Shown: positions 40,955 to 51,200 of the stretch, piece after piece | How the letters are laid out: every line of letters begins with the position of its first letter | How positions within the stretch are numbered: the stretch's first letter is position 1 | NCBI RefSeq assembly: GCF_001667885.1 | Contig: NZ_LZJW01000129.1 | Coordinates: 1 to 61,091, forward strand | From: Mycobacterium scrofulaceum | Lineage (GTDB): Bacteria; Actinomycetota; Actinomycetes; Mycobacteriales; Mycobacteriaceae | DNA length: 61,091 bases | Direction of reading: 5' to 3' | Position numbers and translations under genes: made by a program | Notes under the pieces: model-generated | Database searches by the model: none | What the model was told of the DNA's origin: nothing | Seen by the model: the letters and a program-made list of their open reading frames with translations, nothing else

Positions 40955-42247
40955 GTGTCGCTGGATTCCCTCAGCCCTGAAGAGCTTGCCGCCGCCCACG
41001 CGCGCAACCAGCAGGATTATGCGGATCTGCAAGCCAAGAAGTTGGCCCTCGACCTGACTCGCGGCAAACCGGCGCCGGAGCAACTCGACCTGTCCAACCA
41101 GCTGCTGAGCCTGCCCGGCGACGACTACCGCGACGGCGAGGGCACCGACACGCGCAACTATGGTGGCCTCCACGGGCTGCCGGAGCTGCGGGCCATCTTC
41201 GGCGAGCTGCTCGGCATTCCGGTGCAAAACCTGATCGCCGGCAACAACTCCAGCCTGGAGCTGATGCACGACCTGGTCGCCTTCTCGATGCTGTACGGCG
41301 GAGTCGACTCGCAGCGGCCGTGGAAGGACGAACCGAGCGTCAAGTTCCTGTGCCCCGTCCCGGGCTATGACCGGCACTTCGCCATCACCGAGACGATGGG
41401 CATCGAGATGATCCCCGTCCCGATGCTGGCCGACGGTCCCGACGTCGACCTGATCGAGGAGCTGGTCGCCGCCGATCCCGCCATCAAGGGCATGTGGACG
41501 GTGCCGGTGTTCGGCAACCCCACCGGGGTCACCTATTCATGGGAAACGGTGCGGCGGCTGGTCCAGATGCGGACGGCGGCCCCCGACTTCCGGCTGTTCT
41601 GGGACAACGCCTACGCGGTGCACACCCTGACGCACGAATTCATCCGGCAGGTCGACGTGCTCGGGCTGGCGGCCAAGGCCGGCAACCCCAACCGCCCCTA
41701 CGTGTTCGCGTCCACCTCCAAGATCACCTTCGCCGGCGCCGGCGTGAGCTTCCTGGGCGGGTCGCTGGGCAACATCGCGTGGTACCTGCAGTACGCGGGG
41801 AAGAAGTCGATCGGCCCGGACAAGGTCAATCAGCTGCGGCACCTGCGCTTCTTCCGCGACGCCGACGGCGTGCGCCTGCACATGCTGCGCCACCAGCAGA
41901 TATTGGCGCCGAAATTCGAGCTGGCGCTGGACATCCTGGACAAGCGGCTGGGTGACTCCAAGATCGCCACATGGACCGAACCCCAGGGCGGCTACTTCAT
42001 CAGCCTCGACGTCTTGCCCGGGACGGCGCGCCGGACCGTGGCCCTGGCGAAGGATGCGGGGATCGCGGTGACCGAGGCGGGGGCGTCGTTCCCGTACCGA
42101 AAAGATCCGGAGGACAAGAACATCCGGATCGCGCCCACCTTCCCGTCACTGCCCGATCTACGAAACGCGGTCGACGGGCTGGCCACCTGCGCGCTGCTGG
42201 CGGCCTCGGAGTCGTTGCTCGTCTCCGCCGCATCGAGTGTGAGCTGA
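40955..42247 (+). CDS. Aspartate aminotransferase, class Ic (Rv3722c-like)
   Basis: A 430-residue PLP aminotransferase from GTG 40955. It shows the fold-type I layout with VPVFGNPTGVTYSWET before the central Asp/Asn of the PLP site (FWDNAYAVH), and the Schiff-base Lys at residue 256 (STSKITFAG). The C-terminal Arg region is KNIRIAPTFPS. The position and sequence match Rv3722c, shown to be the main aspartate aminotransferase of M. tuberculosis and important for nitrogen assimilation. The upstream repeat pair lies in its 5' region. Confidence 0.87.
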   Translation: MSLDSLSPEELAAAHARNQQDYADLQAKKLALDLTRGKPAPEQLDLSNQLLSLPGDDYRDGEGTDTRNYGGLHGLPELRAIFGELLGIPVQNLIAGNNSSLELMHDLVAFSMLYGGVDSQRPWKDEPSVKFLCPVPGYDRHFAITETMGIEMIPVPMLADGPDVDLIEELVAADPAIKGMWTVPVFGNPTGVTYSWETVRRLVQMRTAAPDFRLFWDNAYAVHTLTHEFIRQVDVLGLAAKAGNPNRPYVFASTSKITFAGAGVSFLGGSLGNIAWYLQYAGKKSIGPDKVNQLRHLRFFRDADGVRLHMLRHQQILAPKFELALDILDKRLGDSKIATWTEPQGGYFISLDVLPGTARRTVALAKDAGIAVTEAGASFPYRKDPEDKNIRIAPTFPSLPDLRNAVDGLATCALLAASESLLVSAASSVS

Positions 42248-42342
42248 GGGCGACGACACGCCGCGCTTGTCCGCCGTAGGTTCACGCTCGAAGCCACTGC
42301 CGCACACCCAAAGCCCGCCGCGCTCCAGTCAGCCTGCGCCGG

Positions 42343-42348
42343 TAGCCT
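42343..42348 (+). promoter_or_regulatory. -10 box (TAGCCT) for a leaderless dnaX transcript
   Basis: TAGCCT fits the TANNNT consensus and is followed by 7 nt and the GTG start of dnaX, so the mRNA is probably leaderless. No convincing -35. Confidence 0.4.
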
Positions 42349-42355
42349 GCTGACC

Positions 42356-44251
42356 GTGGCCCTCTACCGCAAGTACCGACCGGCAACCTTCGCCGAGGTG
42401 GTGGGGCAGGAGCATGTCACCGAGCCGCTGTCGATCGCCCTGGAGGCCGGCCGGATCAACCACGCCTACCTGTTCTCCGGCCCCCGGGGCTGCGGGAAGA
42501 CGTCGTCAGCGCGCATCCTGGCCCGGTCGCTGAACTGCGCGCAGGGCCCGACGGCCAACCCGTGCGGGGTCTGCGAGTCCTGCACGGCGCTGGCCCCGAA
42601 CGCGCCCGGCAGCATCGACGTGGTGGAGCTGGACGCCGCCAGCCATGGCGGCGTGGACGACACCCGCGAGCTGCGGGACCGGGCGTTCTACGCGCCGGCG
42701 CAGTCGCGCTATCGGGTGTTCATCATCGACGAGGCGCACATGGTGACCACCGCGGGTTTCAACGCCTTGCTCAAGATCGTGGAGGAACCGCCCGAACACC
42801 TGATCTTCATCTTCGCCACCACCGAGCCGGAGAAGGTGTTGCCGACGATCCGGTCGCGCACCCACCACTACCCGTTCCGGCTGCTGCCGCCCAAGACCAT
42901 GCGGGCGTTGATCGGGCGGATCTGCGAGCAGGAAGGCGTCGTCGTCGACGACGCGGTGTACCCGCTGGTGATCCGCGCCGGGGGTGGCTCGCCGCGCGAC
43001 ACGCTCTCGGTGCTCGATCAGCTGGTCGCGGGCGCCGAGGGTGCCCACGTCACCTACCAACGGGCGCTCGGGTTGCTGGGGGCCACCGACGTCGCGCTGA
43101 TCGACGACGCGGTGGACGCCCTGGCCGCGTCGGACGCCGAGGCGCTGTTCGGTGCGGTGGAATCGGTGATCGATGCGGGCCACGACCCGCGGCGCTTCGC
43201 TACCGACCTGCTGGAGCGGTTCCGCGACCTCCTCGTGCTGCAGGCCGTTCCGGACGCCGTCAGCCGCGGGGTGGTGGACGCCCCCGAGGACGTGCTCGAC
43301 CGGATGCGGGACCAGGCGACCCGCCTCGGGGCGGCCACCCTGACCCGCTACGCCGAGGTCGTGCAGGCCGGGTTGGGCGAGATGCGGGGTGCGACGGCCC
43401 CACGGCTGCTGCTCGAGGTCGTCTGCGCGCGGCTGCTGCTGCCCTCGGCCAGCGACACCGAGTCGGCGCTGTTGCAGCGCGTCGAGCGGATCGAGACCCG
43501 GCTGGACATGTCCATTCCCGCCTCCGAGGCCGCGGCCGCGCACCCGCCGCCGCCGGTTGTCGCCGCGCCCGTGCGGCCCCGCAGGGAGGCCACCCCGCCC
43601 CGGGAGTCCACCCCGCCACCGGAGGCCACCCCGGCCCGGCCGTCTGCTTTCGTCCGGCCGTCCGCTTCCGTCAGGGAGGCCGCTCCGGTCAAGGAGGCCG
43701 CTCCCGCCGAGGAGGCCGCGCCGCCCAGCGAGGCAGCCCCACCCGTCGCCAAGCCCGAGCCGGTCCCGGCGCCGGCACCCGAACCGGTGGGCGCGCCCGG
43801 TGAACTCAACGCCGCCGCGGTGCGAACCATGTGGCCGACGGTGCGCGACAAGGTGCGCCAGCGCAGCCGCACCACCGAGGTGATGCTGGCGGGCGCCACC
43901 GTCCGGGCAATCGAGGAAAACACCTTGGTGCTGACCCATTCCTCGGCCCCGCTGGCCAAACGGCTGTGCGAACAGCGCAACGCCGACGTCATCGCCGAAG
44001 CGCTTAAGGACGCGCTCGGCGTCAACTGGCGGGTGCGCTGCGAGGTGGGCACCGCGGCGCCGGTCGAGTCGGCCCCGGCGGCGCCGAGGGCCGCCGAGCC
44101 CGCTCCTGACGTGGCCGAGCGGGACGAAGAGGAACACATGCTCGCCGAGGCCGGCCGCGCCGAGCCGTCGGAGCCGCGCCGCGACCCCGAGGAGGTCGCG
44201 CTCGAGCTGCTGCAGAACGAGCTCGGCGCCCGCCGGATCGATAACGCCTGA
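42356..44251 (+). CDS. dnaX: DNA polymerase III subunit gamma/tau
   Basis: The 631-residue clamp-loader subunit has an AAA+ core with Walker A GPRGCGKTS (residues 42-50), a zinc cluster between about 65 and 80 (CAQGPTANPCGVCESC), Walker B IIDEAHM and the arginine-finger SRT region. A helical collar domain follows. A long Pro/Ala/Glu-rich linker (about 380-480) contains repeats of the type EAAP, and a C-terminal tau domain begins near ELNAAAVRTMWP. There is no obvious slippery site for a gamma frameshift, as expected in mycobacteria. GTG start. Confidence 0.95.
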   Translation: MALYRKYRPATFAEVVGQEHVTEPLSIALEAGRINHAYLFSGPRGCGKTSSARILARSLNCAQGPTANPCGVCESCTALAPNAPGSIDVVELDAASHGGVDDTRELRDRAFYAPAQSRYRVFIIDEAHMVTTAGFNALLKIVEEPPEHLIFIFATTEPEKVLPTIRSRTHHYPFRLLPPKTMRALIGRICEQEGVVVDDAVYPLVIRAGGGSPRDTLSVLDQLVAGAEGAHVTYQRALGLLGATDVALIDDAVDALAASDAEALFGAVESVIDAGHDPRRFATDLLERFRDLLVLQAVPDAVSRGVVDAPEDVLDRMRDQATRLGAATLTRYAEVVQAGLGEMRGATAPRLLLEVVCARLLLPSASDTESALLQRVERIETRLDMSIPASEAAAAHPPPPVVAAPVRPRREATPPRESTPPPEATPARPSAFVRPSASVREAAPVKEAAPAEEAAPPSEAAPPVAKPEPVPAPAPEPVGAPGELNAAAVRTMWPTVRDKVRQRSRTTEVMLAGATVRAIEENTLVLTHSSAPLAKRLCEQRNADVIAEALKDALGVNWRVRCEVGTAAPVESAPAAPRAAEPAPDVAERDEEEHMLAEAGRAEPSEPRRDPEEVALELLQNELGARRIDNA

Positions 44252-44260
44252 GCGTGTGCC

Positions 44261-45568
44261 CTAGGGCGTCCACCAGGGCCGCAGCGGCAGGTCGTCGTCT
44301 CCGCGCGTGTCGACGTTGGCCGCCAGCACGTGGTGCAGCTGCAGATTGTTCTGTTCGAAGGCCACCCGCGAGGCTGCCATGTACAGGCCCCACACCTTCG
44401 CGGTGGCCATGCCGACCTCGTCGACGGCCTCGTCCCAGTGCGCGACCAGGTTGCGGCACCAGTCCCGCAGGGTCATCGCGTAGTGGTGCCGGAAGTTCTC
44501 CTCGTGCAGCACCTCGAAGCCGACGTCCTGGACGTCGGTGATGATCCGGCCCGACCCGGTGAGCTCGCCGTCCGGGAAGACGTACCGGTCGGTGAAGCCG
44601 CCCGCGAAGGACGTCGACTTGTTGTCGTGGCGGGTGATGCAGTGGTTGAGCAGCAGGCCGCCGGTGCGCAGCTTCGACTTCAGGAACCCGAAGTAGGCCG
44701 GGTAGTTCTTGACGCCGATGTGCTCGGTCAGCCCGATCGAGGACACGGCGTCGAATCCGCCCTCGGCGATGTCGCGGTAATCGGAATGGCGGACTTCGGC
44801 GAGGTCTGCGAGTCCCTCCTCCTCGATCGCCCGCTGCGCCCATTTCGCCTGCTCACCGGACAGGGTCGCGCCGATCACCCGGACGCCGCGACGCGCGGCG
44901 AAGCGGACCATGCCGCCCCACCCGCAACCGACGTCGAGCAGCCGGTCGCCCGGCTGCAGCCGCAGTTTCTCGAAGACCAGCCGGTATTTGTTGTCCTGGG
45001 CCTCTTCCAGCGTCGCGTCGGCGTCGGGGTAGACCGCGCACGTGTACGTCATCGACGGGCCGAGCACCCACTCGTAGAAGGTGTTGGAGACGTCGTAGTG
45101 GTGGTGGATGGCCTCGGCGTCGCGGGTCTTGGTGTGCATCAGCCCGTCGGCGATCCGCCGCCACCGGGGTGGCGTCTCCTGCGGCGGCGGGGCGACCGGC
45201 ACCAGCCGCTCCAGCCCCATCGAGCGCACCACGTTGGCGAGCACGCGCGCCGGCGGCCGCTTGAATTGCACGCGGTCGGTCAGCGTCTTGAGCAGCTGAT
45301 AGGGATCACCGGCGTGCACGCCGTACAGGTCCAGGTCGCCCGCGACATAGGCGCGGGCCAGGCCGAGTTCGCCGGGAGCGGTGGCCAGATAGGTGGCGCC
45401 GCGCGGGGTCCGCAGGTCCAGGCCCAGTTCGGCGTCCGCGCTGCCAGCGGTGCTGCCGTCGTAGGCGGTGAACTTCAGGGGATGGCGCCCGGTGGCGGCG
45501 AAGATCTCCAGGATCTCCGCCATGCTGAGCTTTCCGGTGGTGCGGTGGGGTTCTTTGATCGTCGTCAT
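44261..45568 (-). CDS. Cyclopropane-fatty-acid-synthase-type methyltransferase (Rv3720-like)
   Basis: A 435-residue protein with an N-terminal CFA-synthase extension and a C-terminal class I methyltransferase core. The SAM motif is LDVGCGWGGMVRFAA near residue 210, preceded by the family segment HYDVSNTFYEWVLGPSMTYTCA. These enzymes methylenate or methylate acyl chains of phospholipids. The ATG at 45568 overlaps the stop of the FAD oxidase gene by 4 nt. That pairing (FAD-binding oxidase plus CFA-like methyltransferase) is the BfaB/BfaA-type arrangement associated with tuberculostearic (10-methyl) acid formation in actinobacteria, though in M. tuberculosis that role is assigned to another locus. 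Confidence 0.83.
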   Translation of the reverse strand: MTTIKEPHRTTGKLSMAEILEIFAATGRHPLKFTAYDGSTAGSADAELGLDLRTPRGATYLATAPGELGLARAYVAGDLDLYGVHAGDPYQLLKTLTDRVQFKRPPARVLANVVRSMGLERLVPVAPPPQETPPRWRRIADGLMHTKTRDAEAIHHHYDVSNTFYEWVLGPSMTYTCAVYPDADATLEEAQDNKYRLVFEKLRLQPGDRLLDVGCGWGGMVRFAARRGVRVIGATLSGEQAKWAQRAIEEEGLADLAEVRHSDYRDIAEGGFDAVSSIGLTEHIGVKNYPAYFGFLKSKLRTGGLLLNHCITRHDNKSTSFAGGFTDRYVFPDGELTGSGRIITDVQDVGFEVLHEENFRHHYAMTLRDWCRNLVAHWDEAVDEVGMATAKVWGLYMAASRVAFEQNNLQLHHVLAANVDTRGDDDLPLRPWWTP

Positions 45569-46953
45569 CGCCGTTGTACCGCCTTTGCGTAGAGGTCGAG
45601 GAGACGGGAATCGGGATCGTAGGTTTTCTTCACCGTGTTGTAGGCCTCGCCGCCGTACAACTCGTCGAATTCCTCGCGGGCGTAGTACGAATCGGAATAT
45701 AGCGACTTGTGCCCGTCGAGTTCGCTCACCTTCGCCTCGATCGTCCGGTTGGTTCCACCTTCCGTGGTGCCCGCCGGCACCGACGACCAAAAGCCGACAT
45801 TGACGTATGTGTGGTCGGGCCGCATCGGATACAGCGGCCAGCCCTCGTGGTCCCGCAACCGCAGCGGGCACAGCCAGATCGGGGTGATGGGCACGTTGCC
45901 CAGGAACCACTCCAAGAATTCGCAGGTCCGCTCGACCGGCACCTCCACGTCTTGGACCACCCGCTCCCGCGGGGGGCGGCCCTTGCGTTTCTCGATCCGG
46001 TCGGCGATACCGAAACGCTGGTCGATCGCGATCAGTTTCGAGTAGACGCTGCTGCGCCGGTAACGGCGCGGCCACCAGCGCCGCAACCGGGGGTTCTGCA
46101 CTCCGAACGCCCGCGAACACCAGAACCAGTCGGTGTCCCAGCGCCAGAAATAATCGTGCATCGTCAGCCGGTCGTCCTTGGTGGCCTCTACCCCGGGGGA
46201 CTCGTGCCGGATCGACTGGTAGTAGATGTTTTTCCCGGTGTAATCGCTGACCGGTCCGGGGGTGGTGGATCGCCGTCCGACACACAGGTAGCTCTCGTCC
46301 GCGCTGAACACCACGCCGTCGAGGTAGTCGACGGGTGTTCCCCCCTGGCCGCCGGTGTCGATGATGCGTTCCATGGCCGCGACCAGCGCGGGCAACGAGC
46401 GGAAGCGGATATGCCGCAACGCCACAAACGGTGCGACCGGCTCCAGCTCGATCCGTAACCGGGTCGAATACCCAAGCGTCCCATAGGAATTCGGGAAGGC
46501 GCGGAACAGGTCGGCGTGCTGGTTGCGAGATGCGGTCAGCAATTCGCCGGCGCCGGTGAGAATGTCCATCTCGAGCACCGACTCGTGCGGCAGGCCATTG
46601 CGAAACGATGCGGACTCGATGCCCAAGCCGCTGACCGCCCCGCCCAGCGTGATGGTCTTCAGCTGCGGGACGACCAGTGGCGAAAGACCAAAAGGCAAAG
46701 TCGCGGCGACCAGATCCTCATAGGTGCACATGCCGGCGACGTCGGCGGTGCGGGATTCGGGATCGACACTCAGCACACCGGTCAGCCCCGAGGTGTCCAA
46801 GCCGGGGGCGTCGCGTTTAGTCCGGGCGCGGAACAGATTTGACGTTGGCTTGGCGAGCCGGACGACGGACGTCGCCGGGATGGATCGATAACTCGCCATC
46901 AACCGGTCGACGCCCGACTTGTGCGCCGAGAGTGCAGATCCAGGGGCAGGCAC
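45565..46953 (-). CDS. FAD-binding oxidoreductase (Rv3719-like)
   Basis: About 462 residues from GTG 46953, supported by a TAGGGT box 7 nt upstream; an ATG at 46899 is an alternative. It is a VAO/PCMH-type flavoprotein: the FAD motif TLGGAVSGLGIESASFRNGL is near residue 105, and the C-terminal substrate domain shows a PVERTCEFLEWFLG segment. Such proteins reduce or desaturate lipid intermediates (DHCR24-like). It is translationally coupled to the CFA-type methyltransferase, so the two probably modify the same acyl substrate in sequence. Confidence 0.82.
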   Translation of the reverse strand: MPAPGSALSAHKSGVDRLMASYRSIPATSVVRLAKPTSNLFRARTKRDAPGLDTSGLTGVLSVDPESRTADVAGMCTYEDLVAATLPFGLSPLVVPQLKTITLGGAVSGLGIESASFRNGLPHESVLEMDILTGAGELLTASRNQHADLFRAFPNSYGTLGYSTRLRIELEPVAPFVALRHIRFRSLPALVAAMERIIDTGGQGGTPVDYLDGVVFSADESYLCVGRRSTTPGPVSDYTGKNIYYQSIRHESPGVEATKDDRLTMHDYFWRWDTDWFWCSRAFGVQNPRLRRWWPRRYRRSSVYSKLIAIDQRFGIADRIEKRKGRPPRERVVQDVEVPVERTCEFLEWFLGNVPITPIWLCPLRLRDHEGWPLYPMRPDHTYVNVGFWSSVPAGTTEGGTNRTIEAKVSELDGHKSLYSDSYYAREEFDELYGGEAYNTVKKTYDPDSRLLDLYAKAVQRR

Positions 46954-46960
46954 CACATAT

Positions 46961-46966
46961 ACCCTA
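46961..46966 (-). promoter_or_regulatory. -10 box (TAGGGT) before the FAD oxidoreductase
   Basis: The minus strand reads TAGGGT, 7 nt, GTG at 46953. Fits a leaderless start and supports the chosen start codon. The region also has to serve the divergent SRPBCC gene at 47024. Confidence 0.35.
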
Positions 46967-47023
46967 GTCTTCGACCACTGCCCGTGCACCCGAGCGCGGG
47001 CGGGCATAGCTTCAGGAGTTGTT

Positions 47024-47461
47024 TTGGGACAGGTGAGTGCTGCCAGCACGATTTTGGTCAATGTGGAGCCGGCCGCCACCTTGGCGGCCGTCGCGGATTA
47101 CGAGACGGTGCGTCCGAAAATTCTTTCCCCGCAGTACAGCGAGTACCAGGTGTTGCAGGGCGGTCAGGGGGCGGGCACGGTCGCCAAATGGAAGTTGCAG
47201 GCCACCAAGTCACGCGTCCGCGACGTCCAGGTCAACGTCGACGTCGCCGGCCACTCGGTCATCGAGAAGGACGCGAACTCGTCGATGATCATCAACTGGA
47301 CGGTTGCCCCCGCGGGACCCGGCTCGAGCGTCACCGTGAAGACCACCTGGACCGGCGCGGGCGGCGTCAAGGGATTCTTCGAAAAGACTTTTGCACCACT
47401 GGGATTGAAAAGAATTCAGGGCGAAGTTCTGGCCAACCTCAAGCGGGAACTGGAGAGCTAG
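47024..47461 (+). CDS. SRPBCC (START-like) family protein (Rv3718c-like)
   Basis: A 145-residue START/Bet v 1-fold protein. The start TTG at 47024 lies 5 nt after AGGAG and gives the N-terminus MGQVSAASTILVNVEP, which matches the remembered Rv3718c start; GTG at 47033 is an alternative. It has the alternating strands and C-terminal helix of polyketide-cyclase/lipid-binding SRPBCC proteins. Ligand unknown, possibly a lipid intermediate of the divergent FAD oxidase/CFA pair. Its stop overlaps that of the convergent methyltransferase by 4 nt. Confidence 0.8.
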   Translation: MGQVSAASTILVNVEPAATLAAVADYETVRPKILSPQYSEYQVLQGGQGAGTVAKWKLQATKSRVRDVQVNVDVAGHSVIEKDANSSMIINWTVAPAGPGSSVTVKTTWTGAGGVKGFFEKTFAPLGLKRIQGEVLANLKRELES

Positions 47462-48222
47462 CCGCGACTGGCGACCACCACCGTCGGGCCCAGCGCCCGG
47501 GTGCGGAACTCGACGTTGATCGCCGGATCCGCATGCTTGGCGAGCGCCGTCAAGGCCGACGGGCTATAGGCCCGTAACGAGCTGATGACGCCGTCGTGTG
47601 CCAACGGGATCAGCTTGGTGAACGGGAGCACCGCCGCCAACACCACCACGTGAAGCGGCGCCGGGGGCCTGCGGAGGTCGATGATCACCAGCTTCTTCGC
47701 TGCGCGGGTCCCCTCAGCGAACACCCGGGCGGCCTGCTCGGGGGGCAGGTGGTGCAGCGACAACGCGAACAGCGCCAGGTCGTAATGGCCGTCCGGGGCA
47801 TCGATCGCGGTGGCGTCCATCTGCCGCACCGTGGCGCGCGGCTGGTCCCCCAGGTCACTGGCGGCCATCTCGGCGACGAATGCGGGATCGACGTCGGTGA
47901 CCGTGACATGCGTCGTGGGGTGATTGGCCAGCAGCCTGCGCGACAGACCGCCGAACCCGGCCCCGAGTTCGAGGATCGTCGGGGCGGGCACGTCCGCCAC
48001 CTCCGCCAGCGCCACCCGGGCTAAGCCCTCGTGCGCGCGGGACCGCCGCCGCTCGGCACGGTCGAGCGCGGAAATCACCCTGCGCTTGAGATCGTCGACG
48101 TCGTCGCGGTCGAGGTATTCGAGCCGGTCGGTCTGCAACCTCCGGTCCAGCCAGGAAGCCTCCGGCCCGCCGCGGGGCATGCTCGCAATGTCAACCGAAT
48201 CGACCGCTTGCCGTTTCTTCAC
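47458..48222 (-). CDS. SAM-dependent methyltransferase coupled to the NRPS
   Basis: A 254-residue class I methyltransferase. GTG at 48222 overlaps the NRPS stop (GTGA), so it is translated from the NRPS mRNA; a longer upstream frame is out of place. The SAM motif ILELGAGFGGLSRRLL is near residue 76, motif II about 95-105 (VTVTDVDPAFV), and the post-II segment DLALFALSLHHLP near 150. It may tailor the peptide after release (O- or C-terminal methylation), since N-methylation is already encoded inside the NRPS. Target unknown. Confidence 0.8.
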   Translation of the reverse strand: MKKRQAVDSVDIASMPRGGPEASWLDRRLQTDRLEYLDRDDVDDLKRRVISALDRAERRRSRAHEGLARVALAEVADVPAPTILELGAGFGGLSRRLLANHPTTHVTVTDVDPAFVAEMAASDLGDQPRATVRQMDATAIDAPDGHYDLALFALSLHHLPPEQAARVFAEGTRAAKKLVIIDLRRPPAPLHVVVLAAVLPFTKLIPLAHDGVISSLRAYSPSALTALAKHADPAINVEFRTRALGPTVVVASRG

Positions 48223-51200
48223 CGGGACCGCCTCACGTTCTCCAGAGCAAATTTGAGGTGCTCGCCGTAGATGTTGAGCGACGGGGTGGTCAACATGTCG
48301 TAGTGCGAGCAATCGATCGAGTATGCCGTGAAGGCGCCGGCTGTATGGGATTTCCATTTCTTCAGCCGGGACCGGGCCGCCAGTTGGGTTCCCAACTTAT
48401 GCATTTGCGCCAATAGCGTTGGGTCGCTGCCGTTTCGGTGCCCGTTGCGGGCAGCGGAGAACACGACCATGTCACCGTCGAACTTCTCGGGCACGTGCTC
48501 GGCCAGGAACGAGTGGCTGGCGTTGGCGCTTTTGACCATGAACTCCAACAGCTCTTTCGGCGGCAGGATGGAGCTGCCCAGCTTCCGGCGAATCAACTCT
48601 TCGGCCTGCTGATAGGTAAGCGGACCCGTCCCGGGGTCGATGCCGTTGGCCCGCAGAATGCGCTCCAAAATCTGACCCTCGGCCGATGCGCGAATCCTGT
48701 TGGTACCAAACCTGGTTACGCCCTTGGCCGCTGAGTACGGGGCGTCCAGCAAGACCAGGCTTTGGACCACGCACCCGCGTCGCCGCAACTCGATGGCGAG
48801 TTCGTGGGCGACGACGCCGCCGAACGACCAGCCCAGCAGCTTGTAGGGCCCGTCGGGATACAGCGTTTGCAGGGTGTCCGCGTATCTGGCCGCCATGGCC
48901 CGGATTGATTCGGCTTCGCCTTCGCCGTTTTGTGGCACCCGGTTGATACCGATGATCGGGCCATCCAGGTATTCGCCGAGCGCTCGATAGGGCCAGCTGA
49001 GTCCGAATCCGTCGTGGATACACCACAGCGGGACGCCGTTGCCTTCCTTGAGGGTCTCGACCGGCACCAACTCCTCGGCGCTGGCGGGCGTGCCCAGCTG
49101 ATGACTCAGGCGCCGGACGGATGGCGCGTGGAACAAGGTGCGCACAGCAAGGCCCGCATCCAGGGCCGCGTTGATCGCGGCGGTCGCCCGCATCGCCGAA
49201 ATGCTGTCCCCGCCGAGGTCGAAGAACGAATCGTCGACCCCGACGCGCTCCACACCCAGCACCTGCGCGTAGATGTCGGCCAGGGTCTTCTCAACCGAAT
49301 TCGCCGGTGCGCGGTACCGGTCACCGTCGGCGTACCGGGGGGCCGGCAGCGCGCGGACGTTCAGCTTGCCGTTGACGGTCAGGGGCATCGCCTGGAGCGC
49401 CACCACCGAGGACGGCACCATGTGGGCGGGTAGCCGTTCGGCCAGCGCCGCGCGTACGGCGACCGGGTCGGCGGTGCCGGTGATGTAACCGACCAGGCGC
49501 TTGTCGCCGGGGCGGTCCTCGCGGGCGATCACCGCAGCATGTTCGACGCCCTCGAGTTCGGTTAGGGCGCTCTGGATTTCGCCCAGCTCGACCCGGTAGC
49601 CGCGGATCTTGACCTGATCATCGGTGCGCCCGAGATACTCGAGTTGCCCGTCGGCGCGCCAGCGCACCCGATCCCCGGTGCGATACATCCGCGTTCCGGG
49701 CGGCCCGAACGGGCACGCCACAAACCGCGAAGCGGACAGCCCGGGGCGGCGCCAATAGCCGACTCCGACACCGTGTCCAGCGACGTAGAGTTCGCCGACG
49801 ACACCTACCGACACCGGCCGCAACCAGCCGTCGAGCACGACGAGGGCGGCACCGGCTACCGGCGTACCGATCGGCACGCCATCGGAACCCGTTGTGAGCG
49901 GCGCGCTCAACGTCACCCACATCGTCGTCTCGGTCGGGCCGTATTCGTTGATCATCACCCGGCCGGGCGCCCAGCGGTCCACCACGTCGGGCGGGCAGGG
50001 CTCGCCGCCGACCAGCACCGCCACCGACTCCAGTCCTTCGGGCGCAAGCATGTTGACCGCGGTCGGCGTTTGGCACAGCACCGTGACCTCTTCGGCGATG
50101 ATCAGGTCGTGGAAGTCGGCCGGGGACGCGGCCACCGGCTCCGGCACCACGACCAGTCGCGCGCCGTTGAGCAGGGCGCCGAAGATTTCCCAGCCCGAGA
50201 TGTCGAAACTGTAGGAGTGCCACTGCGTCCATACCTGTTGCGGCGACGCCAGGTTGGGATCGAGGGACCGGACGAGTTGGGTCACGTTGTGGTGGGTGAT
50301 CGACACGCCCTTGGGGACGCCGGTGGTTCCTGAGGTGTAGATGATGTAGGCCAGGTCATCGGGGTCCGGCGGCGGCAACGCCGTTGCCGGGTAGGTCTTG
50401 ACGCGGGGGTCGTCGACGTCGATGACGGGCAGTGCGGACCCGTCCAACCGGTCGGCCAGCCCCCCGGTCGCTATCGCGGCGATCGGCGCGGCATCGGCGA
50501 TCATGAACTCGATGCGGTCCCGCGGCAGCGCCGGGTCGATCGGCAGATAGGCTGCACCGGCCTTCAGTACCGCGAGGATGCCGATGATCGCGTCAGCTGT
50601 GCGGGCGGACAGCAGCGCCACGCACCGTCCGGGCCCCGCGCCCTGTTCGCTCAACAGGTGCGCCAAGCGGTTCGCGGACGCGTCGATTTCGCGGTAGGTC
50701 ATCGAGCGACCGGCACAGGTGACCGCCACGGCGTCGGGGGTCCGCGCGACCTGAGCGGCGAAGGACGCCGGAATCGAGACGGGTGTGGCCGGCCGGTCCA
50801 ACGATGCCAGGTTGCCCCAGGCCGCGAGGCGGGCACGTTCGGGCTCGCCGAGTAGATCGAGGGCGGACAACCGGGCGGTGGGGTCGGCGGTCATGGCCTT
50901 CAGCACGCGCTCCAACTGCGTGATGAGTGTGTCGATGGCGCCGGTGTCGAAGATGCCGGTGTCGTATTCGACGCGCACGCCGAGTTGTTCGCCCGTGCGG
51001 GCTTCCAGTGTCAGCGGATAGTGGGTGGATTCGTGAGTGGTCATGTCGGTGACCGCGAACTCATGGGCACCCGCCATCGCAGTCGTGTCGACGGGATAGT
51101 TCTCGTAGACGAAAAGGGTGTCGAACAACTGGTCGTGACCGGTGATGTGGTGGATTGCCGTGAGCGCCAGGTGCTGGTGGTCCAGCGTTCGGTTGTGGGC

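Noticed and set aside
43560..43800. Programmed frameshift or repeat expansion in dnaX
   Set aside because: No slippery A-run; the region is the normal Pro/Ala/Glu-rich tau linker and the frame continues to a standard C-terminus.
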